A stretch of DNA of 64,000 nucleotides, taken from contig CBDCDJ010000007.1 in NCBI GenBank assembly GCA_965215355.1, positions 496,001 to 560,000 on the forward strand. Direction: 5' to 3'. A program made the translations under genes and the position numbers. Under the pieces are notes generated by a model. The model worked only from the letters and a program-made list of their open reading frames with translations. It was not told the DNA's origin and did not search any database. This stretch comes from CBDCDJ01 sp965215355 (lineage in GTDB: Bacteria > Deinococcota > Deinococci > Deinococcales > Trueperaceae). Of the stretch, positions 48,591-56,229 are shown piece after piece; position 1 is the first letter of the stretch; each line of letters opens with the position of its first letter.

Positions 48591-50054
48591 CTAAACCGCC
48601 GCCTCCGGCTTGCCGTCGTCGGGTTTGTGCCAGTAGCGCCCGCCCTGCTCCAGAAGCTCATTCGCTTCTTTCGGCCCCATGCTGCCCGCTTTGTAAAACG
48701 CCGGTTTGTGGTCGCCCGTTTCCCAGTAACGCAGCAGCGGCTCCACCACCCGCCACTGCGCCTCGACCTCGTCGGCGCGCATGAACAGGGTCGCGTCGCC
48801 CTCCATCACGTCCAGCAGGAGGGTTTCGTAGGCGTCCGGCGTGGGGCGGTCGAAGGCTCGGTCATAGTAAAAGTCCATGCTGACCCGCTCTAAGTCCAGG
48901 TCCTGCCCCGGCTCTTTGGCGTTGAAGCGGAGCGAGATGCCCTCGTTGGGGACCAAGCGCAGCACCAGGCGGTCGGCTTTGAGGGGCTGCTCGAGCTTGA
49001 ACGGCACATGCGGCGGCTTCTTGAAACGCAGGACAATCTCGCTCGACTTGCTTTCCAAGCGTTTGCCGCTGCGGACAAAAAACGGCACGTCCTCCCAGCG
49101 CCAGTTGTGAATCCGAAACTCGGCGGCGGCGTAAGTTGCCTGATTGGACTTCGGGTCGACGCCCTCTTCCTGGCGGTACCCCTTGGTTTTGCCGGCAGCT
49201 TTGTACTGGCCGAGCACCGCGTCCTTGGGTTCCAGGCAGGCCATCGCGCTGAACACCTTGACTTTTTCGTTGCGGACGCTTACCGCGTCCCACCGTGCAG
49301 GCGGCTCCATCGCCACGAGCGCGACGAGTTGCAGCAGGTGGTTCTGAAACACGTCGCGGATGACGCCCGCCTCCTCGTAAAAACTGCCGCGCCCCTCGAC
49401 GCCGACCGACTCCATCATGGTGATTTGCACGTGGTCGATGTAACGGTTGCTCCAGACGGGCTCGAACATGGCGTTGGCGAAGCGCAGCGCCGAGAGGTTT
49501 TGGGCGGTCTCTTTGGCGAGGTAGTGGTCGATGCGGTAGACCTGGTCCTCGGAGAAGTGCTCGAGGACGTGTTCGTTCAACTTCTGCGCGCTCTTCAGGT
49601 CGTCACCGAACGGTTTTTCGACGACGAGCCGCACCCAGCCGCCTGAGGATGCGTCCAACCCGGCGGCGGCCAAGCAGCGGACGATGCCCTCGTAAGCGCC
49701 CGGCGGCGTCGCGGTGTAAAACACGTGGTTTTTTAGGCCCAAACTTTCCAGGTGCTCTTTGAGCTTGTCGAAGTCCTCGGCCTTGTCGTAGGCGCTGACG
49801 TTGACATAGGTGATGCGGGTGGCGAGCTTTTTCCAGGCGGCAGCGTCGAAGTCCTCGACATAGTCTTGAAGGGCTTTTTCGAGTTGCGCACGCAAGCCCT
49901 CGTCGTCCAGCTCGCTCCGCGCAAAGCCGACGATTTGCGTTTTCGGGTTCAGGTCGCCGTTCACGTGCAGTCGGTACAGCGCGGGCACGAGTTTGCGCGC
50001 GCTCAGGTCGCCGGTGACGCCGAAGATGACAAAGGCGCAGGGGGGAGTTTTCAC
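48591..50054 (-). CDS. zwf: Glucose-6-phosphate dehydrogenase
   Basis: The 487-residue enzyme opens the oxidative pentose phosphate pathway. Motifs are the NADP fold VIFGVTGDLSARKLVPALY, the active site RIDHYLAKETAQNLSALRFAN, PARWDAVSVRNEKVK, and FFVRSGKRLESKSSEIVLRF. The start is GTG with GGAGG upstream. It follows gnd in the same direction, separated by about 117 bp that contain a perfect hairpin; together they give the two NADPH-forming dehydrogenases of the pathway. Confidence 0.96.
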   Translation of the reverse strand: MKTPPCAFVIFGVTGDLSARKLVPALYRLHVNGDLNPKTQIVGFARSELDDEGLRAQLEKALQDYVEDFDAAAWKKLATRITYVNVSAYDKAEDFDKLKEHLESLGLKNHVFYTATPPGAYEGIVRCLAAAGLDASSGGWVRLVVEKPFGDDLKSAQKLNEHVLEHFSEDQVYRIDHYLAKETAQNLSALRFANAMFEPVWSNRYIDHVQITMMESVGVEGRGSFYEEAGVIRDVFQNHLLQLVALVAMEPPARWDAVSVRNEKVKVFSAMACLEPKDAVLGQYKAAGKTKGYRQEEGVDPKSNQATYAAAEFRIHNWRWEDVPFFVRSGKRLESKSSEIVLRFKKPPHVPFKLEQPLKADRLVLRLVPNEGISLRFNAKEPGQDLDLERVSMDFYYDRAFDRPTPDAYETLLLDVMEGDATLFMRADEVEAQWRVVEPLLRYWETGDHKPAFYKAGSMGPKEANELLEQGGRYWHKPDDGKPEAAV

Positions 50055-50088
50055 ATGGTCCTCCGAGGGAAAGAGTTGTTCGTGATTA

Positions 50089-50144
50089 GTTCTTCGCCGT
50101 TCGTTTTTGAACTTGCGAACTGCGAAAAACGAACGGCGAAGAAC
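50089..50144 (-). repeat. Perfect 20-bp hairpin between gnd and zwf
   Basis: Arms 50089-50108 and 50125-50144 are exact reverse complements around a 16-nt loop that itself contains GAAC twice. The geometry equals that of the sufB-sufD hairpin at 1340-1395, although the sequence differs. On the minus-strand transcript it lies between the gnd stop and the zwf start. Confidence 0.8.
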
Positions 50145-50171
50145 CTCGAGTTAGAGGAGTCTGGCTCTGCC

Positions 50172-51098
50172 TCAAACTTTTTCCGCCACCGGCGCGTTGT
50201 CCTTAACTTTCACCGCGTGCCCGCCGAACTCGTTGCGCAGCGCGGCAGAGAGTTTAGCGGCGAACGACTCGCTCTGGCGGCTGCTGAAGCGGGCATACAG
50301 CGCGGCGGTAATCGCGGGCAGCGGCACCGCGTTGTCGAGGCCGTAGGCTACCGTCCAGCGGCCCATGCCCGAGTCGTTGACGTAGTCTTCGATGTTCTCG
50401 AAGCGGGCGTCTTTGGAAAACGCGTCGGCGGCGAGCTCTAAAAGCCAAGAGCGGACGACGCTCCCGTGCAGCCACAGTTCGGCGATGCGGTCGAGGTCTA
50501 AGTGCGCGTGCGGAAACACCGACATCGCCTCGAAGCCTTCCCCGTAAGCCTGCATCATGGCGTACTCGATGCCGTTGTGAATCATCTTGACGAAGTGCCC
50601 CGACCCGCTCGGCCCCAGGTGCGCGTAGCCGCCTTCGGGCGCTAAGGTTTTCAGCGCGGGTTCGACAATTTTGAAAGCCGTTTCAGACGCGCCCACCATG
50701 AGGTTGTAGCCTTCTTTGAGGCCCCAGACCCCGCCCGAGACGCCGCAGTCGACAAAGTGAACGCCGTGCTCTTGGGCGACCTTGGCCCTCGTCATCGAGT
50801 CGTGCCAGTTGGAGTTGGCCCCGTCCACGATGATGTCGCCTTTGGACAGCAACTCCAAACATTGCGTGAACACGCCTTCGGTCGGGCCGCCCGAAGGAAG
50901 CATCAGCCAGACGACTTTGGGCGCGTCCAGTTTGCCGATGAGGTCTTGCAGGTTCTTCGCGCCCTCTGCACCCTCTTCGACGACCGCTTCGACGGCGGTT
51001 TGCGCTAAGTCGGTCGCGACGACCTCGTGGTCGCCCAACAGCAGCCGCGTCACCATGTTCGCGCCCATTTTGCCCAGTCCCACCATGCCGAGTTTCAC
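50172..51098 (-). CDS. gnd: 6-phosphogluconate dehydrogenase (decarboxylating, short form)
   Basis: The 308-residue protein is the short GndA/YqeC-type enzyme. It has GMVGLGKMGANMVTRLL (nucleotide binding), VWLMLPSGGPTEGVF, DIIVDGANSNWHDS, FVDCGVSGGVWGLKEGYNLMVGA and HFVKMIHNGIEYAMMQAYGEGFE. It converts 6-phosphogluconate to ribulose 5-phosphate. The GTG start has GGGAGG upstream. It precedes zwf in the same transcription unit; a separate lactonase gene is not seen here. Confidence 0.94.
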   Translation of the reverse strand: MKLGMVGLGKMGANMVTRLLLGDHEVVATDLAQTAVEAVVEEGAEGAKNLQDLIGKLDAPKVVWLMLPSGGPTEGVFTQCLELLSKGDIIVDGANSNWHDSMTRAKVAQEHGVHFVDCGVSGGVWGLKEGYNLMVGASETAFKIVEPALKTLAPEGGYAHLGPSGSGHFVKMIHNGIEYAMMQAYGEGFEAMSVFPHAHLDLDRIAELWLHGSVVRSWLLELAADAFSKDARFENIEDYVNDSGMGRWTVAYGLDNAVPLPAITAALYARFSSRQSESFAAKLSAALRNEFGGHAVKVKDNAPVAEKV

Positions 51099-51197
51099 AT
51101 CTGACCTCCCATGAACGTGATGCTATCAAAAGCTGCCTGAACCTCACTGTAGGCTGCCGGGCAGAGGCAAGGCGGGCTCGAGGACGCGCCAAAGGGG

Positions 51198-52787
51198 TCA
51201 CACGCCACGTTGCGCCTCCTTGTCAATTCCCTCAATCATAAGCCACGCGGTGAGCGCCCCGGCCACGGCCAGCGCCGCCGTGACCAGCATGATGATTCGG
51301 AAACCCGCCACGAACGACCGGTCGATGGCGGCCTCGAGCCCCGTTTTCAGCTCGGGGGCCACGTCCTCCGGCACGCTCATCCCGGCCAAGTTGCCGCGCT
51401 CGGCTAAAAGCGTTTCTTGAACCTGAGGCGTGAGGTTGAGAGGCTCGAGCCGCCCGTCCAGCGCGCTGTTGAACACCAGCACCATCACGATGCCGAGCAG
51501 CGCCACGGCGAGGAGACCCGCAACTCTCGAGACCGCGTTGTTAATGCCCGAGGCGGTGCCCGCGTAGTGGTCGGCGACCGCGCTCATCACGGCGGTCGTC
51601 AGGGGCGCGACGCTTATCGCCATGCCCAGGCCGAGCACCGCCAAACCGGGAAAAAAGGTCGTCCAGTAACTGCCGCCCACGCCCGGCAGCGTCAGGAGCA
51701 GCAACCCCGCAGCCACGACCACCGGCCCAACGACCAGAGGCACCCTCGCCCCGACCCGCGCCACGAGGCCGCCCGAAAAGCGCGACAACAGCGACAGCAG
51801 CAAAATCGTCGGCAAAAACGCCGCCCCCGCCGCCGTCGCCGAGTAGCCCTGCACCTGGATGAGGTTGAAGGGCAGGAAAAACAGTGCCCCGCCGAACGCG
51901 GTGTACAAAAATAGGGTCAACAAATTCGCGCCGCTGAAGGTGCGGGACGAAAAAAGCTCTAAGGGCACCATCGGCGAGGCAAGCCGTTTTTCGACGATTA
52001 CAAAACTCACCAGCGCTACGATGCCCAGTCCGAACGCCGTTAGAACGAGTGGGTCGCCGAAGCCGCGGTTGGAGGACTCTAAGAGCCCGTAGGTCACCCC
52101 TGCCAAACCGAGTGTCGCCAAGGCCGCGCCCCAAAAGTCGAGCCCGCCGCTCGTCTCCTCGTCCCGACTCTCCGGCACGCGCCACAGCGTGATGACGAGC
52201 ACCGCCACCGCCAAGGGCACGTTGACAAAAAATATCCAGCGCCACGACACCGTGTCGATGAGAAACCCGCCCAAGAGCGGCCCCAAGGCCGAGGTGAGCG
52301 CCGAAAACCCCGACCACAGCCCGATGGCCGCGCCCCGCTCGCTCGTGGGGAACGTCGCGCTGATAATCGCCAAACTCCCCGGCGTGAGCAGCGCGCCGCC
52401 GACGCCCTGAACGGCCCGTGCCAAAATCAGTTGTCCCACATTCGGCGCGAGCCCGCACCACACCGAGGCCGCCGTAAACACGACCACGCCCGTTAAAAAC
52501 ACCCGCTTGCGCCCCAAACGGTCACCGAGCGAACCGCCCGTGAGGATGAGCGCCGCCAGAAAGAGCGTGTAAGCGTTCACCACCCACTGCACGTCCACGA
52601 CCGAGGCTCCAAGCGCCCCCTGTAGCGCGGGCAGCGCCACGTTGACGGTCGAGGCGTTGATGAAGACCATTGACGAACCCAGAATCGTCGCGGCGAGCAC
52701 CCAGGGTTTGACGTTGGGCTCGCAGGGTGCCGCCTGACCCGAGCGGATGACGCCCTCGTCGCAGGGTTGCTGGTAAGCGTCCGTCAC
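51198..52787 (-). CDS. DHA2-type MFS drug exporter
   Basis: A 529-residue protein with about 14 transmembrane segments, typical for the EmrB/QacA (DHA2) group. Landmarks are FINASTVNVALPALQGALGA, LGDRLGRKRVFLTG (motif A), QGVGGALLTPGSLAIISATF and GPLLGGFLIDTVSWRWIFFVNVPLAV (motif C and following). It probably exports hydrophobic drugs using the proton gradient. The start is GTG. No regulator gene is adjacent. Confidence 0.92.
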   Translation of the reverse strand: MTDAYQQPCDEGVIRSGQAAPCEPNVKPWVLAATILGSSMVFINASTVNVALPALQGALGASVVDVQWVVNAYTLFLAALILTGGSLGDRLGRKRVFLTGVVVFTAASVWCGLAPNVGQLILARAVQGVGGALLTPGSLAIISATFPTSERGAAIGLWSGFSALTSALGPLLGGFLIDTVSWRWIFFVNVPLAVAVLVITLWRVPESRDEETSGGLDFWGAALATLGLAGVTYGLLESSNRGFGDPLVLTAFGLGIVALVSFVIVEKRLASPMVPLELFSSRTFSGANLLTLFLYTAFGGALFFLPFNLIQVQGYSATAAGAAFLPTILLLSLLSRFSGGLVARVGARVPLVVGPVVVAAGLLLLTLPGVGGSYWTTFFPGLAVLGLGMAISVAPLTTAVMSAVADHYAGTASGINNAVSRVAGLLAVALLGIVMVLVFNSALDGRLEPLNLTPQVQETLLAERGNLAGMSVPEDVAPELKTGLEAAIDRSFVAGFRIIMLVTAALAVAGALTAWLMIEGIDKEAQRGV

Positions 52788-52974
52788 CTTTGCCCCTTTT
52801 CTTTGCTGTGAGAACGGTGGCTCGAGCTTAGATTTATAAATATTGGAACCTTGGTGCTGTGCGGTAACTCATCACACCCGAAGAAGTTACAACGTAGGCT
52901 GCAGTATAACTGTCGTCTGGGCGCTGCGTGGCACGTTAGCTGTGGTCGCGAGATTTTGACGGATTGAGGATGGG

Positions 52975-53382
52975 ATGACCGAAAAGCAACTGCGTCAGGT
53001 CTGGGAAAAAACAAGCGGACATTGTCACTTCTGTGGCGACACGGTAGTGTTCGAGAATCGTGGTTGGAAAAACGACGACTTAACCGGCTATTGGGAAGCT
53101 GACCACATCGTTCAGAAAGGAAAAGGTGGCAGCAACGCTATAGAAAATTGCCTTGCCGCTTGTACCAGATGTAATCGCCTGCGTTGGCATCGTCAGGGTG
53201 AAGCCGTCCGTGAGCTTCTTTTCCTGGGTTTGATCGCGCGCGACGAGGTAGCCAAGTCAACGGCAACGGGAAAGGCGCTGGCTCAACTGCGTGAAAAGCG
53301 GCTTGCTCAAAACAAGTCGCGGCGCAAAAGTGCGGGGGCAGCCCGAATGACAGGGCCAACTGACAAAGGCGAAGCCGTTTAA
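52975..53382 (+). CDS. HNH endonuclease domain protein
   Basis: The 135-residue protein has a complete HNH motif: CHFCGDTVVFENRGWKND, then WEADHIVQKGKGGSNAIENCLAACTRCNRLRW, with two CxxC zinc pairs and the DH...N core. A basic helical tail follows. It is a stand-alone putative nuclease; a role in defence or repair cannot be decided. GAGGATGGG precedes the ATG. A VapBC-like pair follows. Confidence 0.82.
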   Translation: MTEKQLRQVWEKTSGHCHFCGDTVVFENRGWKNDDLTGYWEADHIVQKGKGGSNAIENCLAACTRCNRLRWHRQGEAVRELLFLGLIARDEVAKSTATGKALAQLREKRLAQNKSRRKSAGAARMTGPTDKGEAV

Positions 53383-53444
53383 CAGCTTTCAGATGGAGTG
53401 CTGCACCCGACCGCCTATTTCAATCCTTGCTACACTGGTACATC

Positions 53445-53723
53445 ATGAGTCAAACACTAAACCTTAAATTGAGCAACAGTATTTTTAAGGCCATTCAACA
53501 GCGAGCGGAAGCCGCCGGCACCTCACCCGAAGACTTGGTCAGAGCCTTGCTTGAAGACCAGTATCAACCCACCGCGTTGCCAAAAGAAACAAAACAAGAA
53601 GCGCGAGCGCGCTTTGAAAATCATTTCGGTGAAGTTGATTTTGGCTATCCGGTCGGTGCAGACAATGACGGGATTGACAAAGATTTAGCAAGAGCTTACG
53701 CCGAGACTCACGAGACGAGTTGA
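53445..53723 (+). CDS. VapB-like antitoxin
   Basis: The 92-residue protein begins with a ribbon-helix-helix-like segment (LNLKLSNSIFKAIQQRAEAAGTSPEDLVRALLEDQY), followed by an acidic tail that would wrap the toxin. The ATG is 8 nt after TACACT, indicating a leaderless message. Its stop overlaps the start of the PIN toxin gene. Confidence 0.75.
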   Translation: MSQTLNLKLSNSIFKAIQQRAEAAGTSPEDLVRALLEDQYQPTALPKETKQEARARFENHFGEVDFGYPVGADNDGIDKDLARAYAETHETS

Positions 53724-54112
53724 TGTTGCTGGACACGTCGGGCCTACTTTGCTTGCATCATAGGGCGGAGCCGTTTCATGAGCAAGCTCGAGAACTTTAC
53801 CAGGCCACTCCCAGACATGTGACGAGCAATTATGTTTTGGCCGAGTACGTTGCGCTGGCAACAGCCCGCCGATTCCCACGTCAGTTGACCTTGGCGTTTG
53901 TCGCCGACCTCTTGACATCAGACATCGAAGTGGTTTGGGTCGATGAAACCTTAAACAACAGGGCGATGGCCTTGCTTCTTGAAAGACAAGATAAAAGTTA
54001 TTCCTTATGCGACGGGGTCAGCTTTGTACTTATGCGCCAGTATGGTATCACCGAAGCCTTGACGACAGACCATCATTTCGAGCAAGAAGGTTTCAGGCGG
54101 TTGTTGGCTTGA
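53723..54112 (+). CDS. PIN-domain toxin (VapC-like)
   Basis: The 129-residue PIN protein has the first acidic residue in LLDTSGLLCLHH, a glutamate in NYVLAEYVALATARRF, and later acidic positions in DKSYSLCDGVSFVLM and ALTTDHHFEQEGF. These form the metal site of VapC-type RNases. It is coupled to the antitoxin upstream by overlapping TGA and ATG codons. Confidence 0.87.
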   Translation: MLLDTSGLLCLHHRAEPFHEQARELYQATPRHVTSNYVLAEYVALATARRFPRQLTLAFVADLLTSDIEVVWVDETLNNRAMALLLERQDKSYSLCDGVSFVLMRQYGITEALTTDHHFEQEGFRRLLA

Positions 54113-54158
54113 TTGCACAAAGCCACCTGCTAGGGTGCTGCCCTTTGGTCTCGTTGGT

Positions 54159-54422
54159 TTAGGCCTCGAGCAAGCCCTGTTTGCGCAGTTCGCGCTCGAG
54201 CACGCCCTCTTTCGGGTTGAGCATGGCGCGTTCCCCTACGACCACGACGGGCGTGTGATACTCGCCTCCCTTCAGCGTCAGCGCGGCCGCCTTGTCCTGC
54301 GCGTCGTTCTCGACGTTTTTGAAGGTGTAGGGCACTTTCTGCGCGTTCAAAAAAATGCGCAGGTCGCGCGTGACCTCGCACCAGGCGGTGCCGTAAAGGA
54401 TAACGCTGGTCGTCTCTGTCAT
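54159..54422 (-). CDS. Glutaredoxin-like protein with single active-site cysteine
   Basis: The 87-residue thioredoxin-fold protein reads VILYGTAWCEVTRDLRIFLN, then YTFKNVENDAQDKAAALTLKGGEYHTPVVVVGERAML. The active site is CEVT rather than CPYC or CxxC, so it is monothiol. The cis-proline (TPVVVV) is present. It lies just downstream of the cNMP-domain histidine kinase; a TATCCT in the kinase end, 5 nt before the ATG, may give it its own leaderless promoter. Confidence 0.8.
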   Translation of the reverse strand: MTETTSVILYGTAWCEVTRDLRIFLNAQKVPYTFKNVENDAQDKAAALTLKGGEYHTPVVVVGERAMLNPKEGVLERELRKQGLLEA

Positions 54423-54425
54423 GGT

Positions 54426-55817
54426 TCAGGATAAGGGCAGGCGCACCGAAAAGCGTGTCGCGCCGGGTCGGGACTCGAGGCGAATCGTGCCCCGGTGCCG
54501 CTGCCGCACGATGCGGTTGGCGATGTCGAGGCCCATCCCGGTGCCCTCGCCGACGCCCTTGGTGGTAAAAAACGGCTCGAAAATTCGGTCGCGGATTTCT
54601 TCCGGCACGCCCCCCCCGTCGTCGATGATGTCGACGCAAGCGACCGCGGCGCTCGGGTCCACGCCCGTGCGAAGGGTGACGGTGCCGCCCTCGTCAACGG
54701 CGTCCGAAGCGTTGCTCAGGAGGTTCGTCCAGACCTGGTTGAGTTCGCTGCCGTAGGCGGGTAGGGGCGGCACCTCACCGAACTCTTTCACCACGCGGAT
54801 GTTTTTCTTGGCGAACTTGTGCTTGAGGATGGTGAGGGTGTTGCGCAGGCCTTCGTGCAGGTCGACCGTGCCCTTCTCGAGCCCCTGGTCCATGTAGCTG
54901 TAGGCCTTCATCGCGCCGACCAGTTCGGAAATGCGGCTCGTCGATTCGGTGAGTTCTTGCGCCAGCAAGCGCATTTCCACGTCGCGCGGCAACCACTCGA
55001 GAAAGTTCGTCACCTGGTCGGGTTTGAGACCGTCGGCAACTTGCGCCAACGCTTGCAAGGTGACGCCGCCCGACACGAGCGTCGCCGCAACCTCCCAGGC
55101 GCGCTCGACGCCCCGGCCTTCCAACCACTCGGCAAGTTCGTCTTCGCGGTCGCTGCGCTGCAAGGCGCTCAGTTCGTCACTCCCCGAGGCGAGGGCCTCG
55201 TAAACCGGGCCGAACGGGTCGCCGTCGTGGGTTTCCTTGAACATCACCGGACTTAAGATTTTGGACGAGTGCTCGTCGAAGGCTTGCAGCGTTTCTTGCA
55301 AACTCTGCGCCGCGCGTTTGGCGGCGGCGGCGGGGTTATTGAGTTCGTGGGCGAGCCCCGCCGACATGGTGCCCAGGGACATGAGCTTTTCGCGCTGCGC
55401 GCCCAAGCGCGTGTACTCGCGGGTGCGGTCCAACATCTCGTAGACCAAGCGCTGCAACAACACGGGCGCGCGTTCGTGCAGGGCGGGGAAGAGGTTCGTG
55501 CTGAGTTCGGCGACGCGGCTCGGGGCCAGGGCTGTCGCGCTTGCCCCGTAGGCTTCCATCCGCGAGAACGGCAACCGCCCACTCACCTCGCCCGACTCGA
55601 GCACGAACGAGGCGACCTCTTTGCCACCCTCGTGCCGCACCAGCTCGAGCGTGCCCGCCAAAACAATCTGCAAGGTATCCGCGGGTTCGCCCTGCCGGTA
55701 GTACGGTTCGCCCCTGCCCAGTTCACGCAAGCTTAAGTTTTCGGCGAGCCACTCGAGTTCTTCGACCGGCACGCCCTGAAAGTCGGTGACTGTCTCCAGG
55801 TCGGCTGCGTCAATCAT
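54426..55817 (-). CDS. Histidine kinase with N-terminal cyclic-nucleotide-binding domain
   Basis: The 463-residue kinase has no transmembrane segment. Residues about 10-115 form a cNMP-binding-like beta barrel (GEPYYRQGEPADTLQIVLAGTLELV). The H-box is MSAGLAHELNNPAAAAKRAA with His157. The ATPase domain shows LNQVWTNLLSNASDAVDEGG, DDGGGVPEEIRDRIFEPFFTTK and GTGMGLDIANRIV. No free response regulator is adjacent; the receiver-flavoprotein fusion upstream in the same direction is the likely partner. Confidence 0.92.
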   Translation of the reverse strand: MIDAADLETVTDFQGVPVEELEWLAENLSLRELGRGEPYYRQGEPADTLQIVLAGTLELVRHEGGKEVASFVLESGEVSGRLPFSRMEAYGASATALAPSRVAELSTNLFPALHERAPVLLQRLVYEMLDRTREYTRLGAQREKLMSLGTMSAGLAHELNNPAAAAKRAAQSLQETLQAFDEHSSKILSPVMFKETHDGDPFGPVYEALASGSDELSALQRSDREDELAEWLEGRGVERAWEVAATLVSGGVTLQALAQVADGLKPDQVTNFLEWLPRDVEMRLLAQELTESTSRISELVGAMKAYSYMDQGLEKGTVDLHEGLRNTLTILKHKFAKKNIRVVKEFGEVPPLPAYGSELNQVWTNLLSNASDAVDEGGTVTLRTGVDPSAAVACVDIIDDGGGVPEEIRDRIFEPFFTTKGVGEGTGMGLDIANRIVRQRHRGTIRLESRPGATRFSVRLPLS

Positions 55818-55899
55818 GCTTCACTCCCTTGAGTAGTCCAGGTAAGTCGTTTTCCAAAGAGGAGTGAGACGGCTGTTCACGAAAGTGCGTTTCACGGTT

Positions 55900-56229
55900 T
55901 CAACCTTTTTGTTTCAGCAATTGGGCATGCGCTTCGGCGGCCAGGCGCTGCTCTTCTTCAACACTGCCAGGATAGGGCACGTCGCTTTTGAGAAAACCCA
56001 GGAGTTCGTGAGCCGAATAACGCCGAACTACTTCGACGCGTAACTCCTTGCCCTCCGGGATGAACTCGAGCACGTCTCCATTCTTAAGACCGAGCCGTTC
56101 ACGTACCGGTGCCGGAATCGTAACTTTGCCCTTGGCTGTGATGGTCGCGCGGTATGTAGACGGTTCCTCAACACTCACTCGATTCTCGAGGGTTTCTGAC
56201 GCAAGAGAAGAGGACTTCGCTTCTTTCAC
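55900..56229 (-). CDS. AbrB/MazE-type SpoVT-like DNA-binding protein
   Basis: The 109-residue protein has a swapped-hairpin AbrB domain: YRATITAKGKVTIPAPVRERLGLKNGDVLEFIPEGKELRVEVV. A short helical tail follows. No toxin gene is next to it. Its GTG start overlaps the stop of the receiver-flavoprotein gene by 4 bp, so it is translated with the redox cluster and may be that operon's regulator rather than an antitoxin. Confidence 0.82.
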   Translation of the reverse strand: MKEAKSSSLASETLENRVSVEEPSTYRATITAKGKVTIPAPVRERLGLKNGDVLEFIPEGKELRVEVVRRYSAHELLGFLKSDVPYPGSVEEEQRLAAEAHAQLLKQKG

